Below are positions 55,920-64,000 of a DNA stretch of 64,000 nt, piece by piece. Below the pieces are notes generated by a model that was not told the origin of the DNA, did no database searches, and was given only the letters and a program-made list of their open reading frames with translations. The position numbers and the translations under genes were made by a program. How positions within the stretch are numbered: position 1 is the stretch's first letter; every line of letters starts with the position of its first letter. Source of the DNA: Streptomyces sp. NBC_00078 (lineage in GTDB: Bacteria > Actinomycetota > Actinomycetes > Streptomycetales > Streptomycetaceae); the NCBI RefSeq assembly GCF_026343335.1, contig NZ_JAPELX010000001.1, forward strand, positions 2,356,001 through 2,420,000, written 5' to 3'.

Positions 55920-57263
55920 TCAGGTCAGCCGCTTCAGGAGCATCGCCGAGGCGACCGGACGCGCCCCCGCGCGAGCCACTCCGTCGGCCACCTCGCGGTC
56001 GGTGGAGGCCACGATGACGGGCCGCCCGGGCGGCTCGGCGCGCACCAGCTGCCGGATCAACTCGTCGGCGGTCACGCCGGGTTTGGAGAACAGCACCCGG
56101 ACCCCGCGCGGTGGCGCGAGCAGCACGGGGGCGGCCAGCTCGGCCCCGTCGAAGACGCAGGTGACCTCGGCGCCGGTCTGCGCGGCGAGCTGCGAGAGCT
56201 GCCCCAGGAGCCTCAACCGCTGCTTCTCCAGGGGCATTTGGGGGTAGCCGGTCTTGGTGACGTTGTAGCCGTCGACGACCAGGTGCGCCTGCGGCAGCGC
56301 GAGCAGCTGGTCCAGGATCGCGGGGTCGTTTTCGGACAATGCCCGCGCGGCGATGTCCTTCGGTGTCATTCGCCCCGGTTCGACCGCATCGACGGTCTCG
56401 GCCGGCCGTACGGACACGGGTGGCAACGCCAGCTCCCGGCGCAGCCCCTGGGCAGCGTCCAGCACGGTGTCCAGAAGCAGTCGTACGCGCATGTCCTCGA
56501 CGCTGCGCCCCTCGCGCGCCGCCTTGCGCGTGGCCTCCAGGGCCGCCTCCGCCTCGCCGAGCCGCGACTTCAGGCGCCGGGTCTCACTCTCGGCGGCGGA
56601 CAGCTGTGCCTGCCCCTCGGCGCGTGCGGCCTCCATCTCGCCCTGCGTCTTGCGCAGGGCCGCCTCGCGCCGCTTGACGTCGCTGTGGGCGGCACGCAGC
56701 TTCCGGTGCAGCGAGTCGGCCTCCTTCTTGGCGGCCTCCAGCTCGGCCCGCAGCCGCTCGGTGTCGGCCCGGGTCTGCTCCCGGGCGCGGTCGAGCTCCT
56801 CGCGCAGCCGCTCCAGTTCGGCCCGGCTCTCCTCGTCGGCGCGCTCGGCACCGGCCCGCTGGGCCTCCTCGCCGGCCGCGGTCACGAGCTTGACCCAACC
56901 GGTGGGCCGCAGAACGTAGGCCGCGGCCGCCACATCGAGCGGATCCGCGGCCGGGGGCGGCGAGCCGGAGTCGAGAGCACCGGTGAGTTCCGGCTGGACC
57001 TCTCTCAGCTTCTCCCCGATGCGCTGTCGGAACAGCGGATCGGTCTCCAGGGCGGCCGCCATCGCGTTGCCGGCGAACTTGGCCCGGCGGTTCGGCGCGA
57101 AGCGGGCGTATTGCCTGAGCTGTGCGGGCAGTTCACCGACGGTCAGTCCGCCGAACGCGTCCGAGACGATCTGGACGACCCTGCGGCGCACTCCGTCGGG
57201 CAGCGGACGGTCAAGCACCTCGGCGGTGCCGTCGCCCGGCCCCCCGCCTGTGGTCTCCGCCAT
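55920..57263 (-). CDS. NYN/YacP-like nuclease-domain protein with coiled coil
   Basis: 447 aa. N-terminal helical domain (1-115), a long charged coiled coil (about 125-255; repeated Glu/Arg/Ala heptads) and a C-terminal NYN (PIN-like) domain with HLVVDGYNVTKTGYP (about 325), TCVFDGAE and VASTDREVADG, the acidic metal-binding residues. YacP relatives act in rRNA maturation or degradation; RNA cleavage is plausible but unproven. ATG 57263. Only 34 bases from the zinc-ribbon gene upstream, probably one transcript. Confidence 0.86.
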   Translation of the reverse strand: MAETTGGGPGDGTAEVLDRPLPDGVRRRVVQIVSDAFGGLTVGELPAQLRQYARFAPNRRAKFAGNAMAAALETDPLFRQRIGEKLREVQPELTGALDSGSPPPAADPLDVAAAAYVLRPTGWVKLVTAAGEEAQRAGAERADEESRAELERLREELDRAREQTRADTERLRAELEAAKKEADSLHRKLRAAHSDVKRREAALRKTQGEMEAARAEGQAQLSAAESETRRLKSRLGEAEAALEATRKAAREGRSVEDMRVRLLLDTVLDAAQGLRRELALPPVSVRPAETVDAVEPGRMTPKDIAARALSENDPAILDQLLALPQAHLVVDGYNVTKTGYPQMPLEKQRLRLLGQLSQLAAQTGAEVTCVFDGAELAAPVLLAPPRGVRVLFSKPGVTADELIRQLVRAEPPGRPVIVASTDREVADGVARAGARPVASAMLLKRLT

Positions 57264-57297
57264 CCGTCACACCCCAATACCTGTGGGGCCGCTCCGC

Positions 57298-57537
57298 TCA
57301 GGAGTCGGCGCCCGGCCTGTCCACGAGTTCCACCTGATCCACCGCGTTGCACCACCGGCAGCGCACGGACTCGATGGTCTCACTGACCACCTCGCGCTCC
57401 TCGACCTTCGGTTCGCCCGCCAGATCGAGGTGGACGTACTCGACGACCTTGGACGAGCGGGTCACGTCGAAGCGCGTGAGGTTGCCGCAGAGGGTGCAGC
57501 GCCACCGCGTGGAGGCGGTCGGCAGGGGAACCGTCAT
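57298..57537 (-). CDS. Small zinc-ribbon protein
   Basis: 79 aa with two CxxC knuckles, Cys14/Cys17 (CTLC) and Cys60/Cys63 (CRWC), separated by a beta-rich segment with VVEYVHLDLAGEP. A treble-clef or ribbon zinc site is expected. ATG 57537 with AAGGAA upstream. Co-directional with and close to the NYN-domain gene, hinting at a shared RNA-related role; otherwise unknown. Confidence 0.82.
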   Translation of the reverse strand: MTVPLPTASTRWRCTLCGNLTRFDVTRSSKVVEYVHLDLAGEPKVEEREVVSETIESVRCRWCNAVDQVELVDRPGADS

Positions 57538-57701
57538 CGTGCCTGTGCTCTTTCCTTCTAGGCTTCCATTGTCAGTGACGCCCCAGATTCCCTGGGCGTA
57601 TGGCTCGTAACCCTACGGCCTGGTGAGGACTCGCCGCCCGCCCGTCCAGGGCGGCGAGGCGGTCTGCGCTGCTGCGTCCCGTTACGTCATGCTCTGTACT
57701 C

Positions 57702-58487
57702 ATGACCGGCAACTGGAGCCCGACCGTCAGCAGAGCGATCCGGCGCCCCGCGGCGCCCGTGACATATGCGCTGATCGCCCTGTGCTTCCTGGCCTTCGTC
57801 ACCGGTCCGGCCGCAGGCCTGAATCCGGTCTACGGCTCCGGCGACGCGCTGGTCGCCGCCCAGCGCGCCTACTTCCACCGCTGGGGTGTGGTCCCGGCCG
57901 AGCTGTTCCAGGGCTCCCCGAGGGCCGCCCTGACCCCCGCCACGGCCCTGTTCATCCACGGCAGCTGGGTGCACCTGCTCGGCAACATGCTGTTCCTCTA
58001 CGTCTTCGGCGTGATGACGGAGCAACGCGTGGGCCCACTGCGGTTCACCGTGTTCTACGTCTGCTGCGGATATCTCGCCCTGCTGGGGTACGCGGCCGCC
58101 AACGCCACGTCCGAGCAGTCCCTGGTCGGTGCGTCCGGGGCGATCTCGGCAGTCCTGGGTGCGTTTCTGTACCTCTTCCCCGGGGCCCGGGTCACAAGCC
58201 TGCTCCCGTTCCTCTTCTTCCTGCCCGTGCGCTTCCCCGCCTGGGTCGTACTGCCCTTCTGGGCGGCCCTGCAGTGGCTGGCGGCGGGGCGGGCGCCCGC
58301 GGGCCCGGGGGTGGCCTATCTGGCCCACCTGGTGGGCTTCGGCCTGGGCTTCCTCCTGGCCTGGGTCCGCTTCGGACGTGGCGAGGGACCGAAGGGCGGC
58401 CCGGGAAGGGCGGTGGTGGGCGACGGGCGGGCGACTACAGTGAAGTCCGCCCCAGCTCCGACCCCCGAGGGAGAGAACCAGCCGTGA
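57702..58487 (+). CDS. Rhomboid-family intramembrane serine protease
   Basis: 261 aa with six or seven membrane spans. Catalytic Ser145 in GASGAIS and His209 in VAYLAHLVGF form the dyad; the HGSWVHLLGNMLFLYVFG loop/TM2 region is also typical (HxxxHxxxN). Cleaves membrane-spanning substrates, none known here. ATG 57702 has no ribosome site; the message may be leaderless. Extended Gly/Arg/Pro tail after the last span. Stop overlaps the next start (GTGA). Confidence 0.92.
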   Translation: MTGNWSPTVSRAIRRPAAPVTYALIALCFLAFVTGPAAGLNPVYGSGDALVAAQRAYFHRWGVVPAELFQGSPRAALTPATALFIHGSWVHLLGNMLFLYVFGVMTEQRVGPLRFTVFYVCCGYLALLGYAAANATSEQSLVGASGAISAVLGAFLYLFPGARVTSLLPFLFFLPVRFPAWVVLPFWAALQWLAAGRAPAGPGVAYLAHLVGFGLGFLLAWVRFGRGEGPKGGPGRAVVGDGRATTVKSAPAPTPEGENQP

Positions 58488-58765
58488 TCACCGCGATCGT
58501 CCTCATCAAGACCAGCGTGGACCGGATCCCCGAGATCGCGGAGTCGATCGCGGCGCTGGAGTCGGTGAGCGAGGTCTTCTCGGTCACCGGTACCTACGAC
58601 CTGATCGCGATGGTGCGGGTCAAGCAGCACGAGGACCTGGCCGAGGTCATCCCGGGCCGAATCAGCAGGATCCCCGGCGTGGAGGGGACGGACACGCACG
58701 TGGCGTTCCGGACCTACTCCCAGCACGACCTGGAGGCGGCGTTCGCGATCGGCCTGGACTCCTGA
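58484..58765 (+). CDS. Stand-alone Lrp/AsnC ligand-binding domain protein
   Basis: 93 aa, entirely an RAM/ACT-like Lrp/AsnC effector domain (ITAIVLIKTSVDRIPEIAESIAALESV, then VTGTYDLIAMVRVKQHEDL). There is no helix-turn-helix, so it cannot bind DNA like Lrp; such proteins may bind amino acids or modulate Lrp oligomers. GTG 58484 overlaps the rhomboid stop by four bases, with GAGGGAGAG upstream inside the rhomboid gene. Confidence 0.9.
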   Translation: MITAIVLIKTSVDRIPEIAESIAALESVSEVFSVTGTYDLIAMVRVKQHEDLAEVIPGRISRIPGVEGTDTHVAFRTYSQHDLEAAFAIGLDS

Positions 58766-58800
58766 CCGGTCGCGGACGCCGCCCGAAGGCGTAGCCCGGC

Positions 58801-60177
58801 TCAGACCGAGGGGACGCAGCGGCCGCCCTCCGTGCGGTACTGCCACTTCGCTCCGTCGCTCACCAGCTCCTTCACGGCGTTGACGAAGCGCTCGACGTGC
58901 TCGTCGGGGGTGCCCGCGCCGAAGCTCACCCGGATCGCGTTGAGGGACTTCTCGCCGGGCGCGGCCTCGGGGGCGCCGCACTCGCCCTGGGTGTGCGGGT
59001 CGCTGCCCAGCAGCGTGCGGACCAGCGGGTGGGCGCAGAAGAGGCCGTCGCGGACGCCGATGCCGTACTCGGCGGAGAGGGCGGCGGCGAAGTGCGAGCT
59101 GTTCCAGCCCTCGACGACGAAGGAGATCACGCCGACCCGGGGCGCGTCCTCGCCGAAGAGGGAGAGGATCCGGACCTCCGGGACCTGGGCGAGGCCCGCC
59201 TTCACCTTCTCGATCAGGTGCTGCTCGCGGGCGACCAGCGTGTCGAAGCCGGCCTCGGTGAGGGCCTTGCAGGCCGACGCGATGGAGTAGACGCCGATCA
59301 CGTTGGGGGAGCCGGCCTCGTGGCGGGCGGCGCTCTCGTGCCACTCCACGTCCACTCCCCCGTCCTCGCGCCGCGTGACCTTGCGGCTGGCGCCGCCGCC
59401 CGCGAGGTAGGGGTCTGCGGCCCGGAGCCAGTCGGCGCGGCCGGCCAGCACGCCGGAGCCGAAGGGCGCGTACAGCTTGTGGCCGGAGAAGGCGACCCAG
59501 TCGACGTCGAGGTCCCGCACGGAGACCGGGTGGTGGGGGGCGAGCTGGGCCGCGTCCAGGACGATGCGGGCACCGTGGGCGTGCGCCGCCGCCGCCAGCT
59601 CGCGCACCGGCCACAGCTCGCCGGTGACGTTCGAGGCGCCGGTCACACAGACCAGTGCCGGGCCGTGCCCCCCGTCGATCGGCACGGTGCGGTCGGCGAG
59701 GGCGCGCTCCAGGATCTCGACGGCCTGCCGCGGGGTGCGCGGGGCGTCGAGGCAGGTGACCCGAGCGTCCTTCCACGGGAGCAGGGCGGCGTGGTGCTCG
59801 GTCTCGAAGACGAAGACCTGGCAGTCGGCGGGCAGGGCGGCGGCGAGGAGGTTGAGCGAGTCCGTCGTGGAGCGGGTGAAGACCAGCTGGTCGTCGGCAC
59901 GGCAGTCGAGGAACTCCGCGACCGTCCTGCGGGCGTTCTCGAACAGGTCGGTCGACAGCTGCGAGAGGTACCCGGCACCGCGGTGGACGCTGCCGTAGTA
60001 CGGGGCGTAAGCCGCCACGTCGTCCCAGACCCGCTGGAGGGCGGGGGCGCTGGCCGCGTAGTCGAGCGCGGCGTAGGTGACCTCGCCGCCCGTCACGAGC
60101 GGGACGGTGACATCCCGGCCCAGAACGGGCAGCGGGGCACAAATGGTCTGGGCGACGGCAGCGGAGGAGACAGACAT
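58801..60177 (-). CDS. Class V aminotransferase, cysteine desulfurase-like
   Basis: 458-aa PLP enzyme. Asp208 and Gln211 (DAAQLAPHH), and Lys234 in FSGHKLYAPFG (Schiff base), with TRSTTDSLNLL binding PLP phosphate. It resembles SufS/CsdA-type desulfurases and isopenicillin N epimerase-like proteins. The segment FCAHPLV holds a Cys, but its match to the mobile catalytic Cys loop is uncertain, so sulfur transfer is possible, not proven. ATG 60177 has GGGAG seven bases upstream. No suf genes beside it. Confidence 0.83.
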   Translation of the reverse strand: MSVSSAAVAQTICAPLPVLGRDVTVPLVTGGEVTYAALDYAASAPALQRVWDDVAAYAPYYGSVHRGAGYLSQLSTDLFENARRTVAEFLDCRADDQLVFTRSTTDSLNLLAAALPADCQVFVFETEHHAALLPWKDARVTCLDAPRTPRQAVEILERALADRTVPIDGGHGPALVCVTGASNVTGELWPVRELAAAAHAHGARIVLDAAQLAPHHPVSVRDLDVDWVAFSGHKLYAPFGSGVLAGRADWLRAADPYLAGGGASRKVTRREDGGVDVEWHESAARHEAGSPNVIGVYSIASACKALTEAGFDTLVAREQHLIEKVKAGLAQVPEVRILSLFGEDAPRVGVISFVVEGWNSSHFAAALSAEYGIGVRDGLFCAHPLVRTLLGSDPHTQGECGAPEAAPGEKSLNAIRVSFGAGTPDEHVERFVNAVKELVSDGAKWQYRTEGGRCVPSV

Positions 60178-60492
60178 GGGGGAACTCCCGTGAGAGGCAA
60201 GGAAAAGTGAAAAGGGGTACGCGGAGGCAGGGCTACGCCCTATCGCATTCGCTTGCTCACAGAAGACTCCTCGACGACCAGGACCCCTGGCAGTGGGAGG
60301 GGCCCGCGCTTGCCGCACACCTTTTGTGCACGGCCTGGTCTTCACCCGGGGCACCCCGCCACGGACGGAGGGTTGCCGGACAGTCGGCCGGGGCCTCATG
60401 ACTGTCACTCATGACCTGGTACGACATCTTGCCATACGATCTTCGGTCCGCAAGGCGCAGTCCGGATTCTGGACTGCGCCCCGCGTCACACC
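60178..60492. other. Intergenic region upstream of the aminotransferase gene
   Basis: No gene seen. Holds the aminotransferase promoter (minus strand), a direct repeat CTCATGAC at 60395 and 60408 (13-base spacing), and the trpD terminator at 60454-60480. No riboswitch pattern was recognised. Confidence 0.5.
60454..60480 (-). terminator. Terminator after trpD
   Basis: Perfect 10-bp arms GGCGCAGTCC (60454-60463) and GGACTGCGCC (60471-60480), 7-base loop, 12 bases beyond the trpD stop. Confidence 0.75.
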
Positions 60493-61557
60493 TCAGCGGT
60501 TGCTGGCCGCCACCCAGCGCTCCAGCGTCTGCTTGGCCGCACCCGAGTCGATCGACTCCGCCGCCCTGCCCATGCCGGCCCGCAGCTGCTCTGCCAGCGT
60601 CCCGGAGCCCGGATCGAGCGCCACCAGCGCCGCCGCCGAGTTCAGCAGTACCGCGTCGCGGACCGGGCCCGTCTCACCGTCCAGGAGTCTGCGGGCGACC
60701 TCCGCGTTGAACGACGGGTCGGCGCCGCGCAGGGCCTGCACCGGCACCAGTTCGAGGCCGACGTCACGGGGGTCGAAGGACTCCTCGGTGACCTTGCCGT
60801 CCCGGACGATCCAGACGTGGGACGTCGCCGTCGTGGTCAGTTCGTCGAGGCCGTCGTCGCCGCGGAAGACGAGCGAGGAGTTGCCTCGCTCGGCCAGGAC
60901 GCCCGCGATCATCGGCGCCAGCCGGGGGTCGGCGACGCCGACCGCCTGGGCCTTGACCTTCGCCGGGTTGGTCAGCGGGCCCAGCGCGTTGAACACCGTC
61001 CGGATGCCCAACTGGCCGCGGGCGGCGGCGACATGGCGCAGCGCCGGGTGGAACTTCACCGCGAAGCAGAACGTGATGCCCGCCTCCTCGGCCACCTCGG
61101 CCACCCGCCCGGGCGTGAGGTCGAGGTTGACGCCCAGCTTCTCCAGGACGTCCGAGGCGCCGGACGCCGAGGAGGCCGCGCGATTGCCGTGCTTGACGAC
61201 TTTCGCGCCGGCGCCGGCCACCACGAGCGCGGACATCGTGGAGATGTTCACCGTCTTGGCACCGTCGCCGCCCGTGCCGACGATGTCGACCGTGCGGCCC
61301 GACACCTCGATCACATTGGCGTGCTGGTACATCGCCCGGACCACGCCGGTGATCTCCTCGACCGTCTCGCCCTTGGCGCGCAGGGCGACGACGAAGCCCG
61401 CGATCTGGGCGTCCGTCGCCTCGCCCCGCATGATCTGGTCCATCGCCCAGGCCGTCGCGTCGGCGCTCTGGTCGCGGCCGTACAGCAGGGCGTTCAGTAC
61501 CTCGGGCCAGGAACGGCCCGCCGCGGTGTCGCCTCCAGCGGGGGTCACAGCGCTCAT
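60493..61557 (-). CDS. trpD: Anthranilate phosphoribosyltransferase TrpD
   Basis: Transfers phosphoribosyl from PRPP to anthranilate; 354 aa. Motifs: [18 protein letters not shown] (PRPP pyrophosphate loop, about 88-105), [18 protein letters not shown], the [14 protein letters not shown] segment with anthranilate-site residues, and [16 protein letters not shown] 61557 follows CAGGAG by eight bases; the longer frame is not conserved. Separated from trpEG by 26 kb and from the other trp genes. Confidence 0.95.
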   Translation of the reverse strand: MSAVTPAGGDTAAGRSWPEVLNALLYGRDQSADATAWAMDQIMRGEATDAQIAGFVVALRAKGETVEEITGVVRAMYQHANVIEVSGRTVDIVGTGGDGAKTVNISTMSALVVAGAGAKVVKHGNRAASSASGASDVLEKLGVNLDLTPGRVAEVAEEAGITFCFAVKFHPALRHVAAARGQLGIRTVFNALGPLTNPAKVKAQAVGVADPRLAPMIAGVLAERGNSSLVFRGDDGLDELTTTATSHVWIVRDGKVTEESFDPRDVGLELVPVQALRGADPSFNAEVARRLLDGETGPVRDAVLLNSAAALVALDPGSGTLAEQLRAGMGRAAESIDSGAAKQTLERWVAASNR

Positions 61558-61640
61558 GGGGCCGCTCCTGGGTGTCGTAGAGAAGTGTGAACTCGTAGCA
61601 GAGTCCGCGACCCCCACCCTATCCAGCCGGAAGGCATGGC

Positions 61641-61675
61641 AAAGGGCCCCGTCCGAACACCGGACGGGGCCCTTT
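61641..61675. terminator. Terminator after qcrB
   Basis: Perfect 15-bp arms 61641-61655 and 61661-61675 with AACAC loop, between the qcr operon end and trpD. Confidence 0.85.
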
Positions 61676-61701
61676 TCCGTGGCGTGGCGACGCCGCAGCG
61701 A

Positions 61702-63354
61702 TCAGTGGTGGCCGTGGCCGCTCGTGATCTCCTTGTACTCCTCGACGGTGGGCTTCGGAATCTGGGACTCCTCGCCGAAGTACGCCTCGCTGAGCTTGGC
61801 GCGCAGCCTCTCGGAGCCCTTCACCTTGCGCTCGACGCCGTTGCCGTCGGTCGTCGGGCCGATCTCGGCCGGCTTGTACTGCTCGTGCGCCGTGAGGGTG
61901 TGCAGCGCGTCCTGGCTGAGCGGCTCGTGGACCTCGATGAACTCACCGTGCGGCAGGCGCTTGATGATGCCCGACTCGCGGCCGTGCAGCACCTTGTCCT
62001 TGTCCCGGCGCTGGAGGCCGAGGCAGACCCGCTTGGTGGCGATGAACACGAGGACCGGCACGACGAAGAAGCCGACGCGCACGAACCAGGTGATCGAGTT
62101 GATCGACAGGTGGAAGTGCGTGGCCCACAGGTCGTTGCCGCCACCGATCATCAGCACGAAGTACCAGGAGATCCACGCGGCACCGAACGCGGTACGCGTC
62201 GGGGCGTTGCGCGGACGGTCCAGGATGTGGTGCTCGCGCTTGTCGCCGGTGACCCAGGACTCGATGAACGGGTAGACCGCGATCGAGACCAGGACCAGCG
62301 GGAAGATCACCAGCGGGATGAACACGCCCAGGACGAGCGTGTGGCCCCAGAGGTTGATCTCCCAGCCCGGCATGACACGGATCAGGCCCTCGGAGAAGCC
62401 CATGTACCAGTCGGGCTGTGCGCCCGTGGAGACCATGTCGGGCCGGTAGGGGCCCATGGACCAGATCGGGTTGATCGAGGCGATCGCCGCGATGGCCGCG
62501 ATGACACCGAAGACCAGGAAGAAGAAGCCTCCGGCCTTGGCCATGTAGACCGGCAGCAGCGGCATGCCCACGACGTTGTTGTTCGTCCGTCCGGCGCCCG
62601 CGAACTGCGTGTGCTTGTGGTAGAAGACCAGGATCAGGTGGCCGACCAGCAGCCCGAGCATGATGCCCGGCAGCAGCAGGATGTGGATCGAGTAGAAGCG
62701 GGCCACGAAGTCGCCGCCCGGGAACTCGCCGCCGAAGAGGAACATCGACAGGTACGTGCCGACGATCGGCACGGACAGGACCGCGCCCTCCATAAAGCGG
62801 ACACCGGTGCCGGAGAGCAGGTCGTCCGGGAGCGAGTAACCGGTGAAGCCGGTGAACATGCCAAGGACGAGCAGCAGGAAGCCGAACAGCCAGTTGACCT
62901 CACGCGGCTTGCGGAACGCGCCCGTGAAGAACACACGCATCATGTGCACGAACATGCCCGCGAGGAAGATCAGCGCGGCCCAGTGGTGGATCTGCCGGAT
63001 CAGCAGACCACCGCGCACATCGAAGGAGATGTGCATGGTCGAGTTGAACGCCTCGGACATCATCTGGCCCTGCAGCGGGATGTAGCTGCCGTGGTACTCC
63101 ACCTCGTTCATCGACGGGTGGAAGAACAACGTCAGGTAGACACCCGTGAGGATGATGATGATGAAGCTGTAGAGGCAGACCTCGCCCAGCATGAACGACC
63201 AGTGGTCGGGGAAGATCTTGCGCATGTTGGACTTGGCCAGGGAGTAGATCCCCAGACGGCCGTCGGCCCAGTCGGCGACGCGCTCGCCGGCGGGCGCTTT
63301 GCCGCGCCGCCCCGCGTTGTTCCCGGGGGTCCCGTTGGTCTCGTTGGTGCTCAT
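61702..63354 (-). CDS. qcrB: Cytochrome bc1 complex cytochrome b subunit QcrB
   Basis: Menaquinol-oxidising, di-heme membrane subunit of the actinobacterial bc1-aa3 branch; 550 aa with about nine membrane spans. Heme ligands lie in MHISFDVRGG/QIHHWAAL and YSIHILLLP/VGHLILVFYHKHT. The Qo-site signature appears as PDWYMG, in place of the PEW motif of other phyla. A C-terminal hydrophilic extension of about 120 residues ends GHGHH. ATG 63354 overlaps the qcrA stop by four bases. Preferred target of QcrB-directed antimycobacterials in relatives. Confidence 0.96.
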   Translation of the reverse strand: MSTNETNGTPGNNAGRRGKAPAGERVADWADGRLGIYSLAKSNMRKIFPDHWSFMLGEVCLYSFIIIILTGVYLTLFFHPSMNEVEYHGSYIPLQGQMMSEAFNSTMHISFDVRGGLLIRQIHHWAALIFLAGMFVHMMRVFFTGAFRKPREVNWLFGFLLLVLGMFTGFTGYSLPDDLLSGTGVRFMEGAVLSVPIVGTYLSMFLFGGEFPGGDFVARFYSIHILLLPGIMLGLLVGHLILVFYHKHTQFAGAGRTNNNVVGMPLLPVYMAKAGGFFFLVFGVIAAIAAIASINPIWSMGPYRPDMVSTGAQPDWYMGFSEGLIRVMPGWEINLWGHTLVLGVFIPLVIFPLVLVSIAVYPFIESWVTGDKREHHILDRPRNAPTRTAFGAAWISWYFVLMIGGGNDLWATHFHLSINSITWFVRVGFFVVPVLVFIATKRVCLGLQRRDKDKVLHGRESGIIKRLPHGEFIEVHEPLSQDALHTLTAHEQYKPAEIGPTTDGNGVERKVKGSERLRAKLSEAYFGEESQIPKPTVEEYKEITSGHGHH

Positions 63355-64000
63355 CCGCGCTCCCAGAATGCAGGACCGACAGGCTCTTCGAAGTCGCCGA
63401 GCGCCTCGAGGTAGCCCTGGTCGTTCACGCCGATGCGCAGCTGCGGCAGGGCGTGACCGGCGGGGCCGAAGATCACCCGGGCACCGTCGGAGAGGTCGAA
63501 GGTGGACTGGTGGCAGGGGCACAGCACGTGGTGCGTCTGCTGCTCGTACAGGGAGATCGGGCAACCGACGTGGGTGCAGATCTTCGAGTACGCCACGATG
63601 CCCTGGTGCGACCACGCGAGTTCGCGCTTGTCCTTGATGTCGGCCGGCTGGATCCGGACGATCATCAGGGCCGACTTGGCGATCTCGGTCTGGAAGTTCT
63701 CGTCGTGCTCCTCCAGGCCCTCGGGCTTGGCGAAGGTGAGCGATCCGACCGCGACGTCCGAGGCACGCAGCGGCTCGTTCGTGTTCATGTTGACGAGCAG
63801 CTTGCCCTTGGACCACAGCGTGTGGCGGAGCTTCGTACCCGGCAGCGGGCCGAGGTCGCGCAGCAGCATGACGCCGGAGAGCGGGAACAGGGCCAGCGCA
63901 CCGAACATCGTGTTGCGGATCAGCTTGCGACGACCGAGCGCGGACTCCTTGGCACCTTGCCGGAAGTCGTCCATCACCTTGGCCTTGACCTCGGGCGAGG
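63351..64000 (-). CDS. qcrA: Rieske iron-sulfur subunit QcrA, C-terminal part
   Basis: The 216 visible codons end the Rieske subunit of the bc1 complex. Two hydrophobic segments (about 25 residues in) precede the Rieske domain with CTHVGC and CPCHQS binding the [2Fe-2S] cluster. The frame continues past base 64000 (EVKAKV... reads through), so the N-terminus with further membrane spans is outside the window. Coupled to qcrB through ATGA. Confidence 0.95.
   Translation of the reverse strand, partial: SPEVKAKVMDDFRQGAKESALGRRKLIRNTMFGALALFPLSGVMLLRDLGPLPGTKLRHTLWSKGKLLVNMNTNEPLRASDVAVGSLTFAKPEGLEEHDENFQTEIAKSALMIVRIQPADIKDKRELAWSHQGIVAYSKICTHVGCPISLYEQQTHHVLCPCHQSTFDLSDGARVIFGPAGHALPQLRIGVNDQGYLEALGDFEEPVGPAFWERG

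Overview
The window is high-GC actinobacterial chromosome, almost certainly a Streptomyces. Evidence: extreme GC bias at third codon positions, frequent GTG and TTG starts, 4-base ATGA/GTGA overlaps, and a gene order that from memory resembles the S. coelicolor core interval from murE to qcrA (not checked by search). There is no integrase, transposase, phage gene, CRISPR array, rRNA or tRNA. This is a vegetative core region, not an accessory island.

Layout. (1) 1-4440, minus strand: start of the division/cell-wall cluster, rsmH-ftsL-ftsI-murE, with murE running off the left edge. (2) 4862-10557, plus: a beta-carbonic anhydrase, then the coupled trio MoxR ATPase, DUF58 protein and TgpA-like transglutaminase. 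(3) 10638-12930, minus: DUF3040 protein, methyltransferase, HEPN-type protein and a 27-bp repeat cluster. (4) 13032-16678, plus: a self-contained export-like unit of degenerate ABC ATPase, YhgE/Pip-type membrane protein and TetR regulator behind a palindromic operator. (5) 17158-26022: CrtI-like FAD enzyme, Tyr/Gln-rich membrane protein, metF, thiE, Rv2175c-like DNA-binding protein, ferredoxin-reductase-like flavoprotein, and thiOSG behind a TPP riboswitch. (6) 26141-31111: PASTA Ser/Thr kinase, endonuclease IV, a DUF4396 protein with a CsoR-like copper box, a small molybdopterin enzyme, and bacterioferritin facing its ferredoxin, the latter with an iron box.

(7) 31280-35859: class II DAHP synthase divergent from a fused TrpEG anthranilate synthase with a Trp leader peptide (WWW) and attenuator, then phosphofructokinase. 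(8) 35968-45367: two-component pair resembling MacRS, acyltransferase, esterase, EEP hydrolase, ROK glucokinase, ArsA-like ATPase, SRPBCC protein and metallophosphoesterase. (9) 45664-53412: FadD, a secreted cholesterol oxidase, a PimB-like and a GT87-like glycosyltransferase, and a zinc-protease-like lipoprotein. (10) 53444-64000: two NlpC/P60 hydrolases in tandem, NYN-domain protein, zinc-ribbon protein, rhomboid protease overlapping a stand-alone Lrp/AsnC sensor domain, a class V aminotransferase, trpD, and qcrB-qcrA of the cytochrome bc1 branch, qcrA running off the right edge.

Themes: cell-envelope biogenesis and turnover, aromatic amino acid supply (aroH, trpEG, trpD), thiamine synthesis, metal homeostasis (Cu, Fe, Zn) and central carbon phosphorylation (glkA, pfkA). 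I see no clear undescribed multi-gene system. The best leads are regulatory or structural: a copper-type operator on a His-rich DUF4396 gene, two ATPases with arginine in place of the P-loop lysine, tandem duplications lying across stop codons, and very long intergenic hairpins.
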